Notes: generated from the letters alone by a model not told the origin. Positions 9,599 to 18,696 are shown, numbered from the stretch's first letter. The stretch: 64,000 bases of DNA from Austwickia chelonae (GCF_003391095.1 NZ_CP031447.1:1116001-1180000), one strand, 5' to 3'. Numbers and translations: made by a program.

Positions 9599-11025
9599 GG
9601 ATGAGATTTGATGTGGACGAGCTAGTTCCGGCTCCTGCTGAACTGGGTCGGGTTCATGTGTTGGCTGTGGGTGGCGCAGGGATGTCCGCAGTGGCTCGAT
9701 TGTTGTTGGCTGCAGGTGTTCAGGTGTCCGGGTCGGATGTCCGGGATTCCGATGTTCTACGGGGGCTGGCTCAGGAGGGTGTCCGTACCTTTGTCGGCCA
9801 CGATCCTTCCTATGTTGCTGGAGCTGACACGGTGGTGATCTCCTCTGCCATCAGGGAAGACAACATTGAACTGGTTGAAGCGCGATCGCGAGGGCTACGT
9901 GTCTTGCATCGTTCACAGGCGCTCTCGTCCGTGATGTCCGGACGCCGTTCGATCGCGGTGGCTGGAGCGAACGGTAAGACGACAACAAGTTCGATGCTGG
10001 CGACAGTGCTGTCGCATGCGGACGCCGATCCGTCCTATGCGATTGGCGGCGAGCTGGTGACCAGAAGGACGAATGCGGCATTGGGAACAGGGGAGGTCTT
10101 TGTCGTAGAAGCAGACGAGAGTGACGGCTCTTTCCTTGTTTACCACCCGGAAATCGCAGTAGTCACGAACATTCAGCCCGATCATTTGGACTTCTACGGG
10201 ACTTTTGATCAGGTGAAGGAGTCCTATCTGAAGTTCGGAAAGACTGTTCCTTCCGGTGGAACCATCGTCGCTTGTGCTGATGATTCCGGATCAGCTGAGT
10301 TTGCAAAACGGATGACTGGGACCGGAGTTCGTGTGGTGACCTATGGCGAGTCGGTAGATTCTTCGATACATATCGATGACATATCTTTTGATAGGCTGGG
10401 GTCAACGGCGACACTTGTTTATGAAGGTCGGCGTCACAGTCTGATGTTGTCGGTTCCAGGTCGGCACAATGTCGCCAATGCTGCAGCAGCTTTCGCGGCC
10501 GCCCACGTTGGAGTGGGAATGTCTGCTGAGAGCGCCCTTCAAGGCCTGTCTGCCTTTCGAGGTGCCCGACGCCGTTTTGAAGTGAAGGGCGAAGCCGGCG
10601 GGGTGCGTGTTGTTGACGATTACGCCCACAACCCGGGCAAGGTTGCTGCTGTGGTGGAGGCAGCCGCGCGGGTTGCTAGGCCTGGTCGGTTGATAGTGGT
10701 TTTTCAGCCCCATCTGTACAGCAGGACCAGGGATTTTGCGGGGGAATTCGGACGAGCATTGTCCGGCGCAGATCTGGTTTTAGTGACTGATGTGTATGCG
10801 GCGCGTGAAGATCCAATTCCAGGCGTGGATGGAAGGATGGTTGCTGAGGCAGTGGATCGGGTCAGTGGAGTCGAGGTCGATTATGTCGAGCAGCTGGCGC
10901 AGATTCCTGAGCATGTCGTCTCACGGGTCCGCCCAGGGGATTTGGTCGTAACGGTGGGCGCTGGCGATATCACCATGGCGGGTCCGAAGATCCTGGAGTT
11001 GTTGGCCGGGCAGGGACGTGGCTGA
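9595..11025 (+). CDS. murC: UDP-N-acetylmuramate:L-alanine ligase MurC
   Basis: First ligase of stem peptide synthesis, attaching L-Ala to UDP-MurNAc. The N-terminal Rossmann motif VGGAGMSAVA is at about 25-34 and the Mur P-loop AVAGANGKTTT at about 121-131; the C-terminal domain carries VVDDYAHNP and FQPHLYSRT. I chose GTG at 9595, which overlaps the murG stop as GTGA, over an in-frame TTG six codons upstream. The length of 476 aa is typical. The end overlaps the ftsQ start by eight bases. Codon use shows more T-ending codons than the 5' mur genes, without a sharp boundary. Confidence 0.95.
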   Translation: MRMRFDVDELVPAPAELGRVHVLAVGGAGMSAVARLLLAAGVQVSGSDVRDSDVLRGLAQEGVRTFVGHDPSYVAGADTVVISSAIREDNIELVEARSRGLRVLHRSQALSSVMSGRRSIAVAGANGKTTTSSMLATVLSHADADPSYAIGGELVTRRTNAALGTGEVFVVEADESDGSFLVYHPEIAVVTNIQPDHLDFYGTFDQVKESYLKFGKTVPSGGTIVACADDSGSAEFAKRMTGTGVRVVTYGESVDSSIHIDDISFDRLGSTATLVYEGRRHSLMLSVPGRHNVANAAAAFAAAHVGVGMSAESALQGLSAFRGARRRFEVKGEAGGVRVVDDYAHNPGKVAAVVEAAARVARPGRLIVVFQPHLYSRTRDFAGEFGRALSGADLVLVTDVYAAREDPIPGVDGRMVAEAVDRVSGVEVDYVEQLAQIPEHVVSRVRPGDLVVTVGAGDITMAGPKILELLAGQGRG

Positions 11026-11887
11026 TTCTCCACGAGGCAAACGGCCTGCTGATTCTCCACGGCTGAAGACGCCTAAGAACAAAAGTCCGTGGACACCGTC
11101 TGGGGTCAGGGGTGTTCGGAGAGCCGTCTCCTCAGCTCCCTCTGAGTTTGGTCATCCTGAGGGGGCACGTGAGCGTCCCCGTCTGGGAAAAGCACGCAAC
11201 TCGGGAACTGCGGCGAAGCAGAGGCGGCGCCGCGGCAGGCCCCGAGCATGGCTCCTCCTGGGCCCGGCTGTTGCTCTGGCCTTTTTATGGGTGGTGCTGG
11301 GGAGTCCTTGGTTGCGAGTGGCCTCGGTAGAGGTTGTTGGTGGAGATCCTGATATTCAGGAAGAGGTCCGTAGCATCATGGACCCCCGTAAAGGACAGTC
11401 GTTGATCCAGGTTGATACAGTGGGGCTCCAGCGTGATGTAGCTCGTTTGCCGAAGCTGGCTCGTGCTGATGTTATGCGTGACTGGCCGAATCGTCTGAAA
11501 GTCACTGTGGTGCCACGTCAGCCTGTGATGGCAGTCGACCGGGGTCAGTCTTTGGACCTCGTTGATGGCGATGGCGCTGCCTATACGTCTGTTTCGATGG
11601 CTCCGCAGGGCGTTCCTACGGTGGCCGTCGCACATGGCGATGACAAACGAGAGATCGTGGCGGCGGCTTCGGCGATGAGGTCCTTGACTGACGATCAGAG
11701 ATCCAAGGTGTCGAGCCTGGAAGCTTCTTCCCCTGACAACGTGCGTTTTGTTGTTGATGGAGTGGCAGTGGTCTGGGGTGGCGCAGGGCAAGGCCGGCAG
11801 AAAGGTCTGATCTTGACTGCCCTACTCCAACAGAAAGGCGTCAAGTCGATCAACGTCAGCGCACCGGATGCTCCGGTCGCTTCATGA
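11018..11887 (+). CDS. ftsQ: Cell division protein FtsQ
   Basis: Bitopic divisome protein that links early and late division proteins. It is 289 aa: a long basic cytoplasmic tail (about residues 1-78), one transmembrane segment (about 80-96), a POTRA domain starting near VASVEVVGGDPDIQEEVRSI, then the FtsQ beta domain. The GTG start overlaps murC by eight bases. FtsQ sequences diverge strongly, so the call rests on topology, the POTRA motif and its position directly before ftsZ. No ftsA follows, as is usual in actinobacteria. Confidence 0.88.
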   Translation: MADSPRGKRPADSPRLKTPKNKSPWTPSGVRGVRRAVSSAPSEFGHPEGARERPRLGKARNSGTAAKQRRRRGRPRAWLLLGPAVALAFLWVVLGSPWLRVASVEVVGGDPDIQEEVRSIMDPRKGQSLIQVDTVGLQRDVARLPKLARADVMRDWPNRLKVTVVPRQPVMAVDRGQSLDLVDGDGAAYTSVSMAPQGVPTVAVAHGDDKREIVAAASAMRSLTDDQRSKVSSLEASSPDNVRFVVDGVAVVWGGAGQGRQKGLILTALLQQKGVKSINVSAPDAPVAS

Positions 11888-11948
11888 CCAGCGGAGGACG
11901 GTCGGTCAGGCGGCATCGAGCGCAGCCGGATTCCCGCATGTCGGCAAC

Positions 11949-11976
11949 TTGAGTCACGGGCAGCGTGCCGTACGAT
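11949..11976 (+). promoter_or_regulatory. Putative ftsZ promoter
   Basis: The ftsQ-ftsZ gap (11888-12073) holds TTGAGT (11949-11954) and TACGAT (11971-11976) separated by 16 bases, close to the actinobacterial housekeeping promoter pattern. It would give a 5' leader of about 90 bases. ftsZ often has its own promoters in actinobacteria. This is a match by eye only. Confidence 0.4.
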
Positions 11977-12073
11977 GGGGCCGAGCTGGAGCGCACCATC
12001 GCACTTTTTGAAGCGGTACCCCTAGGCAGCGCCCCTCACGCACCACCATCGATCCAGGAATGAGGCCCCCGTC

Positions 12074-13390
12074 GTGGCAGCACCACAGAACTACTTGGCC
12101 GTGATCAAGGTCGTCGGCATCGGTGGCGGCGGTGTCAACGCGATCAACCGCATGATTGAGGTCGGCCTCAAGGGTGTCGAGTTCATCGCGATTAACACTG
12201 ATGCCCAAGCGCTTCTGATGAGCGACGCTGATTTGAAGCTGGATGTGGGTCGTGAGTTGACCCGAGGACTAGGAGCAGGCGCAGACCCGGAAGTGGGTCG
12301 GCGCGCTGCCGAAGACCACGCCGAGGAGATCGAGGAAGCACTCAAGGGCGCTGACATGGTCTTCGTGACTGCAGGAGAAGGCGGTGGCACCGGTACCGGT
12401 GGAGCCCCTGTCGTAGCCAAGATCGCTAAGGGACTGGGGGCTCTGACTATTGGTGTGGTGACCCGTCCTTTCACCTTCGAGGGGCGACGCCGCGCGAACC
12501 AGGCCGAATCTGGGATCGGTACCTTGCGTGAAGAGGTTGACACTCTGATCGTGATCCCGAACGACCGGTTGTTGTCGATCAGCGATCGGGCTGTGAGTAT
12601 GTTGGACGCTTTCCGCAGCGCTGATCAGGTGTTGCTCTCTGGCGTTCAGGGAATCACTGATTTGATCACGACTCCGGGTTTGATCAACCTGGACTTCGCT
12701 GATGTGAAGTCGGTGATGCAGGGCGCAGGGTCTGCCTTGATGGGGATTGGCTCGGCGCGAGGTGATGAGCGCGCGGTTCAAGCTGCAGAGTTGGCAATTT
12801 CTTCGCCACTCCTGGAGGCCAGTATCGATGGAGCGCACGGCGTTCTTCTGTCGATCCAAGGCGGTAGTGATCTGGGCCTCTTCGAGATTAATGAGGCCGC
12901 GCGGCTGGTTCAGGAAGCTGCCCATCCTGAGGCGAACATCATCTTCGGCGCGGTTATTGATGACGCTCTAGGAGATGAGGTCCGTGTGACCGTGATCGCC
13001 GCGGGTTTTGACTCGGGCGGCCCGCAGCGGACCAGTGAACGTGGTCTCGGCCAGGCCGCCGGCTCTTCTCAGCAGCGCCCGACTACCCCTCAGCAGCGCC
13101 CAGCAGCTCCGCAGCCGCAGGCATCTCGGCAGGTGTCTCCTCCTGTGATGCAGCAGCCTTCGTCGCATCCTCGCCTGGGACAGGTGATGCCGCCTCCTCC
13201 GGGGCGTCCGGTGGAACCGGCGCGACTTCAGTCTGAATCAGCCAGGGATGTGCGGCCGGAGCGGAAGTTGGAGCGTCCCGCTGAGGCTGGAAACTCGGCC
13301 ATGAACCGCCCGGCTGAGCCTGCGAGGCCTCCCCGGACGGTGACTTTCGATGAAGCTGACGATCTGGACGTTCCTGATTTCCTGAAGTGA
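12074..13390 (+). CDS. ftsZ: Cell division GTPase FtsZ
   Basis: Tubulin-like GTPase that forms the cytokinetic ring. The GTP-binding signature GGGTGTGG is at about residues 103-110 and the N-terminal [13 protein letters not shown] at about 15-27; the T7-loop region [11 protein letters not shown] is intact. A Pro/Gln/Arg-rich disordered linker (about 320-425) leads to a C-terminal peptide ending [10 protein letters not shown], the site usually bound by SepF and other FtsZ partners. It uses a GTG start. The length of 438 aa is normal for the phylum. It has its own putative promoter and is followed by an intrinsic terminator, so it can be expressed apart from its neighbours. Confidence 0.97.
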   Translation: MAAPQNYLAVIKVVGIGGGGVNAINRMIEVGLKGVEFIAINTDAQALLMSDADLKLDVGRELTRGLGAGADPEVGRRAAEDHAEEIEEALKGADMVFVTAGEGGGTGTGGAPVVAKIAKGLGALTIGVVTRPFTFEGRRRANQAESGIGTLREEVDTLIVIPNDRLLSISDRAVSMLDAFRSADQVLLSGVQGITDLITTPGLINLDFADVKSVMQGAGSALMGIGSARGDERAVQAAELAISSPLLEASIDGAHGVLLSIQGGSDLGLFEINEAARLVQEAAHPEANIIFGAVIDDALGDEVRVTVIAAGFDSGGPQRTSERGLGQAAGSSQQRPTTPQQRPAAPQPQASRQVSPPVMQQPSSHPRLGQVMPPPPGRPVEPARLQSESARDVRPERKLERPAEAGNSAMNRPAEPARPPRTVTFDEADDLDVPDFLK

Positions 13391-13471
13391 GTTCTGGCAT
13401 AGGTCGGATCTGGCGTCCTTAGAGTTGGCGATCCCGGCCTTGGTAGAGCGCTCCTCCAGAGGTTGTCATGT

Positions 13472-13515
13472 GGTTCAGCAGGCGTCTGTCTTCCGGGTGC
13501 CTGCTGAACCTTTTG
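13472..13515 (+). terminator. Intrinsic terminator after ftsZ
   Basis: A perfect 12-bp inverted repeat, GGTTCAGCAGGC at 13472-13483 and its complement at 13499-13510, with a 15-base loop, is followed by TTTTGTT. It lies 80 bases after the ftsZ stop and ends the ftsZ transcript before pgeF. Confidence 0.75.
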
Positions 13516-13559
13516 TTCCAGGGAGATGAGGGCTTGCCTCGGAAATAGCTTGTGCAGCG

Positions 13560-13565
13560 TAGGGT
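13560..13565 (+). promoter_or_regulatory. Putative -10 of a leaderless pgeF transcript
   Basis: TAGGGT ends six bases before the GTG start of pgeF, downstream of the ftsZ terminator, with no Shine-Dalgarno sequence between. Transcription would begin at or near the start codon. A weak TTGCCT lies 20 bases upstream. The same arrangement recurs at other unit starts in this window. Confidence 0.35.
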
Positions 13566-13571
13566 TACGAC

Positions 13572-14309
13572 GTGTGGGAATGGACTCAGACGTACGAGGC
13601 GCTGCCCGGGAGACACTCGCTGCGGTGGGGATTTACTAATGCCGTTGGAGGAGCGAGCTCACTGCCCTATCGGTCACTGAATCTCGGGGATCATGTGGGG
13701 GACGACCCCGCATCTGTAGCTGAAAATCGTGCTGCAGTGGCCAGTGATCTGGGGTTGCCTCCGGACCAGCTGCGCTTTATGAAACAGGTGCACGAAGCTC
13801 AGGTCGCTGTCGTGGAGGGAACTTCAGGTTTAACGCCAGTGGCAGATGCTATGGTGACCCACTCCACAGGGGTGGCTTTAGCTGTCCTGGTGGCGGATTG
13901 CGTTCCTGTTCTCCTGGCTGACCGCGCTATCGGCGTTATCGGTGTGGCGCATGCCGGGCGACCAGGGCTCGTGGCAGGTGTCGTTCCTCAGACTGTGCGG
14001 ACGATGCGCGGCCTCGGCGCACGTCGGATCGAGGCGGTCGTCGGGCCTTCGGTCTGTGGCCGCTGTTACGAGGTTCCTGCTGCGATGCAGGCGGCTGTGG
14101 CCGCGGTGTCCCCGGTAAGCGCCACCGTCAGCTGGACCGGAAGCCCCGCGGTGGATGTAGCAGCTGGTGTGGTGGAGCAACTGAATTCATTGGGGGTGGA
14201 TGTGTCCTGGCGACCGGGGTGCACCCGTGAATCCACGAATCTTTATTCCTATCGTCGTGATGCTGTGACAGGCAGATTCGCCGGAGTGGTCCTGCAAGGG
14301 GGAGAATGA
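13572..14309 (+). CDS. pgeF: Peptidoglycan editing factor PgeF (multicopper polyphenol oxidase-like, YfiH family)
   Basis: Members of this family remove misincorporated residues from cell wall precursors or act on purine nucleosides in other lineages, so the precise substrate here is uncertain. Conserved elements are seen: KQVHEAQV, a metal/catalytic Cys in VADCVPVLLAD, and the His motif IGVAHAGRPGLV, where most families have HAGWRG; HAGRPG is a known actinobacterial variant. It is 245 aa with a GTG start. It sits between ftsZ and yggS as in most actinobacteria and overlaps yggS by ATGA. Confidence 0.88.
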   Translation: MWEWTQTYEALPGRHSLRWGFTNAVGGASSLPYRSLNLGDHVGDDPASVAENRAAVASDLGLPPDQLRFMKQVHEAQVAVVEGTSGLTPVADAMVTHSTGVALAVLVADCVPVLLADRAIGVIGVAHAGRPGLVAGVVPQTVRTMRGLGARRIEAVVGPSVCGRCYEVPAAMQAAVAAVSPVSATVSWTGSPAVDVAAGVVEQLNSLGVDVSWRPGCTRESTNLYSYRRDAVTGRFAGVVLQGGE

Positions 14310-15019
14310 TGGGACGCCGTGAGGAGCTTGCCGCTGCCCTGGCGACGGTTCAGGGAAGGATCCGCGCAGCTTGTGACGCTTGTGGGCGGGATTCTGCCGA
14401 AATCACGCTGGTAGTGGTGACGAAGAACTTTCCGATGGAAGATCTGGTCCACCTGTCGGCATTGGGTGTTCGGCATATCGGTGAGAATCGGAGCCAAGAG
14501 GCTGAGAACAAACTTGACAGGCTGGCAGCTGTCTGTCCTGAAGCGCGTACCGCGCTGAATGTTCATTTCATCGGTCAGCTGCAGACGAACAAAGCGACTT
14601 CAGTCGCTCGTTATGCCGATGTGGTGCATTCGGTAGATCGAATTCGTCTGGTCGAGGCACTGGATCGAGGGGCTGATCGCGCTGAGCGATCTATGGACGT
14701 ATTGGTTCAGGTGTCTCTCGACGGGCAACAAGGGCGAGGCGGCATCGATGTAGCTGGACTCCCGCAGATTGTCGAGCAGGTGGCGCGATCTTCACGTTTG
14801 CATCTGCGCGGTGTGATGGCAGTGGCTCCGCCAGGCGCGGACGCTGACAGCGCATTTTCGGAACTGGCTGCTGCAGCAACAGTTCTTCGGTCGTATGACA
14901 CCTCAGCGAGAGTGATCTCAGCAGGGATGTCATCAGACCTGGAGGCAGCGATACGACGCGGGTCCACACTTCTGCGTGTCGGTAACGCAATCCTCGGAAC
15001 CAGAACGCCGACCGGCTAG
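14306..15019 (+). CDS. Pyridoxal phosphate homeostasis protein, YggS/PROSC family
   Basis: Single-domain PLP-binding protein with an alanine-racemase-like TIM barrel, thought to buffer PLP rather than to catalyse. The PLP lysine is expected in LVVVTKNFPMEDL near residue 36; HIGENRSQEAENKL, HFIGQLQTNKA, and GMSSDLEAAIRRGSTLLRVG with the phosphate-binding loop near the C terminus are diagnostic. It is 237 aa. It starts with two in-frame ATGs, the first overlapping pgeF by ATGA. The gene belongs to the conserved pgeF-yggS-sepF-yggT-wag31 row. Confidence 0.93.
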   Translation: MMGRREELAAALATVQGRIRAACDACGRDSAEITLVVVTKNFPMEDLVHLSALGVRHIGENRSQEAENKLDRLAAVCPEARTALNVHFIGQLQTNKATSVARYADVVHSVDRIRLVEALDRGADRAERSMDVLVQVSLDGQQGRGGIDVAGLPQIVEQVARSSRLHLRGVMAVAPPGADADSAFSELAAAATVLRSYDTSARVISAGMSSDLEAAIRRGSTLLRVGNAILGTRTPTG

Positions 15020-15094
15020 TTTCGCTAATGAGCACTGGCGTCTCCGTCTCCGGGGCGTCATGGCAGGCGACGGGTGAGCTAAGGAGCGACGACC

Positions 15095-15628
15095 ATGGGA
15101 TTCTTTAAGGACGCGAGTGTCTACCTGGGTTTGCGTGATGACGAACGTGAACTGGCGTACGACACTCCGCGACACAACGGAGGGGGCCACGCGGACAGGT
15201 TGAGTCGCGCGGCACCTGTCATGCACGGTGCGAATGCCGTGTCGCTGCATGACGATTACGACCCAGAACCGATGCACCATGCGGAGGTAACCCCGTTGCG
15301 GACGACACCGGTCGCACAGGTCGTCGACGATGTGGAGGTCGCAGCCGTGAACCGCATCACCACCATTCACCCGAAAACCTACAATGACGCGCGCAACATC
15401 GGTGAGGCCTTCCGCGAAGGCACTCCGGTCATCATGAACCTCACCGATCTGGATGATGCGGACGCCAAGCGTTTGGTCGATTTCGCTGCGGGCCTGGTCT
15501 TCGGCCTGCAAGGTGCGATCGAACGGGTGACGAACAAGGTCTTTTTGTTGTCGCCCTCCACCGTGGAGATCACGACTGAAGGAGGAGACGGCGCCAAGGA
15601 TGGGCGCGGTCTGTTCAATCAGAGCTGA
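15095..15628 (+). CDS. sepF: Cell division protein SepF
   Basis: Cytoplasmic FtsZ-binding protein that tethers the Z ring to the membrane, replacing FtsA, which is absent from this cluster. It is 177 aa: a short N-terminal segment ([13 protein letters not shown]) that acts as a membrane-binding helix in the family, an acidic/polar linker, and the SepF domain (about 85-165) with [17 protein letters not shown] and [16 protein letters not shown]. The ATG at 15095 is preceded by AAGGAG nine bases upstream. Confidence 0.95.
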   Translation: MGFFKDASVYLGLRDDERELAYDTPRHNGGGHADRLSRAAPVMHGANAVSLHDDYDPEPMHHAEVTPLRTTPVAQVVDDVEVAAVNRITTIHPKTYNDARNIGEAFREGTPVIMNLTDLDDADAKRLVDFAAGLVFGLQGAIERVTNKVFLLSPSTVEITTEGGDGAKDGRGLFNQS

Positions 15629-15695
15629 GTCGCTGTACACCCGTCGCTGAAGCGCGTGGATCCGGTTGTTGTCCGGATCTGCGCGCTTCGTCGTT

Positions 15696-15701
15696 GATAC
15701 T
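15696..15701 (+). promoter_or_regulatory. Putative -10 just upstream of the yggT start
   Basis: GATACT ends seven bases before the chosen ATG (15709), in the 80-base sepF-yggT gap, with no Shine-Dalgarno sequence. It fits the leaderless pattern of this window but is weak on its own. Confidence 0.25.
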
Positions 15702-15708
15702 AGGAAGC

Positions 15709-15990
15709 ATGAACGTGGTGCGACTCCTGCTCATATGGATTCTGAATGTCTTCCTGCTGCTACTCTTGGCCAGGCTGGCATTGGATTGGATCCAGATGTT
15801 CGCGCGAGACTGGCGACCGCGCGGGGTGCTCCTCGTGATAGCTGAGGGCCTTTACACGGTCACGGACCCGCCCTTGCGGGCTGTACGCAAGGTCGTTCCA
15901 CCGTTGAATCTCGGGGGAGTGGCTCTTGACCTATCTTTTATGGTGGTCGTTCTCATCATCTGGCTTCTACGTGTGCTCCTGCTTCGATGA
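15709..15990 (+). CDS. YggT family membrane protein
   Basis: Small integral membrane protein of 93 aa with two hydrophobic stretches (about residues 1-25 and 65-92) around the conserved TDPPLRAVRKVVPPLNLGGV loop. The family role is poorly known; its location between sepF and wag31 links it to division or cell shape. I chose ATG at 15709; an in-frame TTG at 15694 would add five residues. The next gene, wag31, starts 161 bases on. Confidence 0.9.
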   Translation: MNVVRLLLIWILNVFLLLLLARLALDWIQMFARDWRPRGVLLVIAEGLYTVTDPPLRAVRKVVPPLNLGGVALDLSFMVVVLIIWLLRVLLLR

Positions 15991-16151
15991 AGTGCCCTTG
16001 GCTATGATGATTTTAGGATGAACGATCGTCCAGGTCAGAGACCTAAAGCGCAGTTGTCGACACGGCGAGTCGCACCAGTGTTTGCCCGAGCGACGTTACG
16101 CACTTGGGTAGGCTGACGCCTGTCCACTACAGGTCCGATCGAGGGGACGAC

Positions 16152-17186
16152 ATGGCTCTTACGCCCGAAGATGTCCTTAATAAGAACTTCACAGCTACCC
16201 AGTTCCGACGTGGGTACGACGAACAGGAAGTTGATGACTTCCTCGACGAAGTAGTCGTTGAGCTGCGCCGATTGCTCGGTGAGAATTCCGAGCTAAGACG
16301 AAAACTGGAGGCTGCCCAGCAGGGCAAAGGTCTCCAGGATTCGCCTGCGGTCGGTGTAGGAATGGATCCCTACGCAGTCCGTCAGAGCGAAGCATCCACC
16401 AAGGCTGAGATCGAGCGCATCCAGCGTGAATCTGAAGACCGCATCGCTCGAGCCCGCGCTGGTGCAGAACAGGCCGAAAAGGATGCTTCCGCTAGAATTT
16501 CCAAGGCCCGAGCCGATGCTGAGAACGCGGAGAAGCAGGCTGCGGCGGCGGCTCGAGCTGCCGACCAGGCACGTCGTGACATGCCTCCTACAGGGGCTCC
16601 ACCTGCCCCGCATCCGATGGTCGCAGCTGCGACAGGTGGCGCAGGGGATGCTGCCGGTGTCATTGCCTTGGCGCAGAAGCTTCACGACGAGTACGTCACT
16701 CAGGGCAAGGCAGAGCACGATCGCTTGTTGGGTGAAGCTACCCGACAGCGCGACCAGATGCTGGCTGCTGCCACCACTCAGCGCGACCAGATGTTGGCTG
16801 AGGCGAACACGCGTCGTGACCAGTTGTTGGGTGAAGCCCAGGCACGGCACAACGAGTTGATCGGCACCGCAGAGTCTCGCCATCGTGAATTGTTGAGTAC
16901 TGCTCAGACTGAACATGACCGTCTTCTTGCCGAGGCCAATGAAACGCACGAGCGCTTGATTACCGAAGCACGTCAGCGTTCGACCGGGATGGTGGCGGAG
17001 GCGCAGCAGAAGCGGCAGTCCGTGTTGGAGGAGATGGAGCGGACCCAGTCCCAGCTCAACCAGCGCATCGCCGAACTGCGGCAGTACGAGCAGGATTACC
17101 GCAATCGTCTACGTTCCTTCATTGAGGGCCAGCTTCATACGCTGGCCAACGCTGAGACGGTGGCTCCTCGTAGCGCTATCGGCTGA
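16152..17186 (+). CDS. wag31: Cell wall growth protein Wag31 (DivIVA family)
   Basis: Coiled-coil polar scaffold that recruits the elongation machinery in actinobacteria. It is 344 aa. The N-terminal DivIVA domain (MALTPEDVLNKNF, RRGYDEQEVDDFLDEVV) is followed by a first coiled coil, an Ala/Pro-rich linker (about 145-165), then a long second coiled coil. The second coil is built of at least eight 11-residue units, each close to RDQLLGEAxxR, listed as a separate repeat. The ATG at 16152 starts the conserved domain; an upstream in-frame start would add 16 unrelated residues. It ends the dcw cluster and is probably essential and dosage sensitive. Confidence 0.95.
   Translation: MALTPEDVLNKNFTATQFRRGYDEQEVDDFLDEVVVELRRLLGENSELRRKLEAAQQGKGLQDSPAVGVGMDPYAVRQSEASTKAEIERIQRESEDRIARARAGAEQAEKDASARISKARADAENAEKQAAAAARAADQARRDMPPTGAPPAPHPMVAAATGGAGDAAGVIALAQKLHDEYVTQGKAEHDRLLGEATRQRDQMLAAATTQRDQMLAEANTRRDQLLGEAQARHNELIGTAESRHRELLSTAQTEHDRLLAEANETHERLITEARQRSTGMVAEAQQKRQSVLEEMERTQSQLNQRIAELRQYEQDYRNRLRSFIEGQLHTLANAETVAPRSAIG
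16716..17078 (+). repeat. Tandem 33-bp / 11-residue coiled-coil repeats inside wag31
   Basis: Eleven consecutive 11-residue units can be laid out without gaps, for example HDRLLGEATRQ, RDQMLAAATTQ, RDQMLAEANTR and RDQLLGEAQAR. The first eight are clear and the last three decayed. A period of 11 (hendecad) predicts a nearly straight, slightly right-handed coiled coil. DNA copies differ at many third positions, so the array is old. Confidence 0.8.
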
Positions 17187-17590
17187 TTTGAGAGCTGATG
17201 GCGTTACCGGGAGGCTCAGGCGTCGCTTGGTGACGTCGGAGCAGCTTCTTGTGCCTGAATTTGTGCTCGATATGTGGACGGTATGACGCTCGCGCTCCGG
17301 TCAGATGGACGTGAGCATGCGCTGATGGTCAGGGCATGGAGGTCTTGGCCTCGGGATGGCCTTCTGGGCAGGACCGTTGCTTGGGACCGGTGCCTGTAGA
17401 AGCGCCATACGATGATTCGCACTATTTGGCGAGGCCTGGCTCGGGCTGGGCCCATCGGACAGAGCTCTACGTGATGGGTTGACTCTGGACGGTAGACCAG
17501 GGGTGTTGTCATTGAGTTAGGCCTTTGACGGTCTATCCTTTCCACCACTGATCATTCCGGTCGGTGTGAGAACAACGAGCGAGGTACGCC
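17187..17590 (+). other. 404-base gap between wag31 and the DksA-like gene
   Basis: I see no convincing coding frame, tRNA or strong terminator here. Near its right end, TTGAGT (17512-17517) and TATCCT (17534-17539) with a 16-base spacer could be a promoter for the downstream gene, leaving a leader of about 45 bases. A further TTGACT lies at 17479-17484. Otherwise the content is unexplained. Confidence 0.4.
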
Positions 17591-18037
17591 ATGGCCGGTG
17601 TCACAGAGGCGAGCATGAGCGCGAGACACGACGATTCCGATCTGACGTGGCTTCCGACCCGTGAAGGAGAGGAGCCTTGGACGATCGACGATCTGGAGGA
17701 GGTGCGCTCGGAGCTCCTGAGTGAACGAGAGCGTCTTACCGCAGACCTTGCCGAGTCGGAAATGGACCTTCAGGACCTCATGCGGGATTACGGCGGAGGG
17801 TCAGGCGACGACTCGGCCGACACCGGTGGAAAAGTTCTGGAGCGTGAGCAGGAGATGACGCTGACCAACAACTCGCGAGGGCTGCTTGCACAGACTGAGC
17901 GGGCTTTGGAGCGCCTTGATGCCCATACCTACGGGGTTTGTGAGAACTGTGAGCAGCCGGTCGGAAAGCTTCGACTGCAGGCGTTTCCTCGAGCGACCTT
18001 GTGCGTCTCCTGTAAGCAGAAGCAGGAACGACGCTGA
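17591..18037 (+). CDS. DksA/TraR-type zinc finger protein
   Basis: Small zinc finger protein of 148 aa with a central helical hairpin (about residues 30-75) and a C-terminal four-Cys finger, CENC about 20 residues before CVSC. Such proteins can bind RNA polymerase through its secondary channel, as DksA does. In actinobacteria this gene regularly lies just before lspA. I do not see the acidic coiled-coil tip of E. coli DksA clearly, so a ppGpp-linked role is not shown. The ATG at 17591 is preceded by GCGAGGTACGCC; a second ATG lies 12 codons on. Confidence 0.85.
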   Translation: MAGVTEASMSARHDDSDLTWLPTREGEEPWTIDDLEEVRSELLSERERLTADLAESEMDLQDLMRDYGGGSGDDSADTGGKVLEREQEMTLTNNSRGLLAQTERALERLDAHTYGVCENCEQPVGKLRLQAFPRATLCVSCKQKQERR

Positions 18038-18039
18038 CT

Positions 18040-18696
18040 GTGTCCGACGCTGCCAGCGGAGACGGGAAGCCTCCATGCCCTGATCCGCTGAACGACAGGC
18101 ATAGTGACCAAGGCGTTTCGTCTCCGGGATGGACTCCGCTCGTCCTGGGGCTTGCGGTCTTGGTCTATGCCGCGGATCAGTTGACGAAGATCTGGGCTTT
18201 GGCGAACCTCGAGCCGGGGAACCGGAGGGAGTGGCTCGGGGAGCTGGTGCAACTCCATCTCATCTTCAACCCAGGCGCAGCTTTTTCGCTTGGGTCCAAC
18301 ATGACCTGGCTATTTACCATTATCCAGACAGTGGTCCCGGCGATGATCTTGTTCTTCACCCCTCGGCTGAAGACCTGGCAGTGGGCTGCAGGTGCCGGTC
18401 TTGCTCTGGGTGGTGCTTTAGGGAACCTCACTGATAGATTGCTGCGCTCACCGGGATTTGGGGTCGGTCATGTGGTCGACTTCCTTGAACTGCCGAATTG
18501 GCCAATTTTCAATGTGGCGGATTCTGCCATCGTAGGGGCGGCCTTGATCGTGACCCTTGCGACAGCGATGGGGGTGGATGCGTTCGGTGAAGAGAAGAGC
18601 GACTCTTCCAAGCCCGAACGCAGCGACAGCACCGCGGAGAAGAAGTACCCCGCTGAGGGGGACACGGAAACATTTGGGGACAAGAATCGTGGTTGA
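18040..18696 (+). CDS. lspA: Lipoprotein signal peptidase LspA
   Basis: Membrane aspartyl protease that cleaves prolipoprotein signal peptides after lipidation. Four hydrophobic segments are visible. The two catalytic Asp motifs are present: GNLTDRLLR...GHVVDFLEL and [14 protein letters not shown]. The motif [10 protein letters not shown] is also diagnostic. It is 218 aa, longer than the usual ~160-200, because of hydrophilic tails: about 30 residues at the N terminus and a charged Ser/Glu/Lys-rich C terminus of about 40 residues. The GTG start lies two bases after the DksA-like gene. Confidence 0.94.
   Translation: MSDAASGDGKPPCPDPLNDRHSDQGVSSPGWTPLVLGLAVLVYAADQLTKIWALANLEPGNRREWLGELVQLHLIFNPGAAFSLGSNMTWLFTIIQTVVPAMILFFTPRLKTWQWAAGAGLALGGALGNLTDRLLRSPGFGVGHVVDFLELPNWPIFNVADSAIVGAALIVTLATAMGVDAFGEEKSDSSKPERSDSTAEKKYPAEGDTETFGDKNRG

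Noticed and set aside
16104-16151. Upstream start for wag31 adding 16 residues
   Set aside because: The DivIVA N terminus MALTPEDVLNKNF begins at 16152; the extra residues have no counterpart in the family.
17187-17590. Possible tRNA gene in the wag31 downstream gap
   Set aside because: No TTCGA arm or acceptor-stem pairing could be found.
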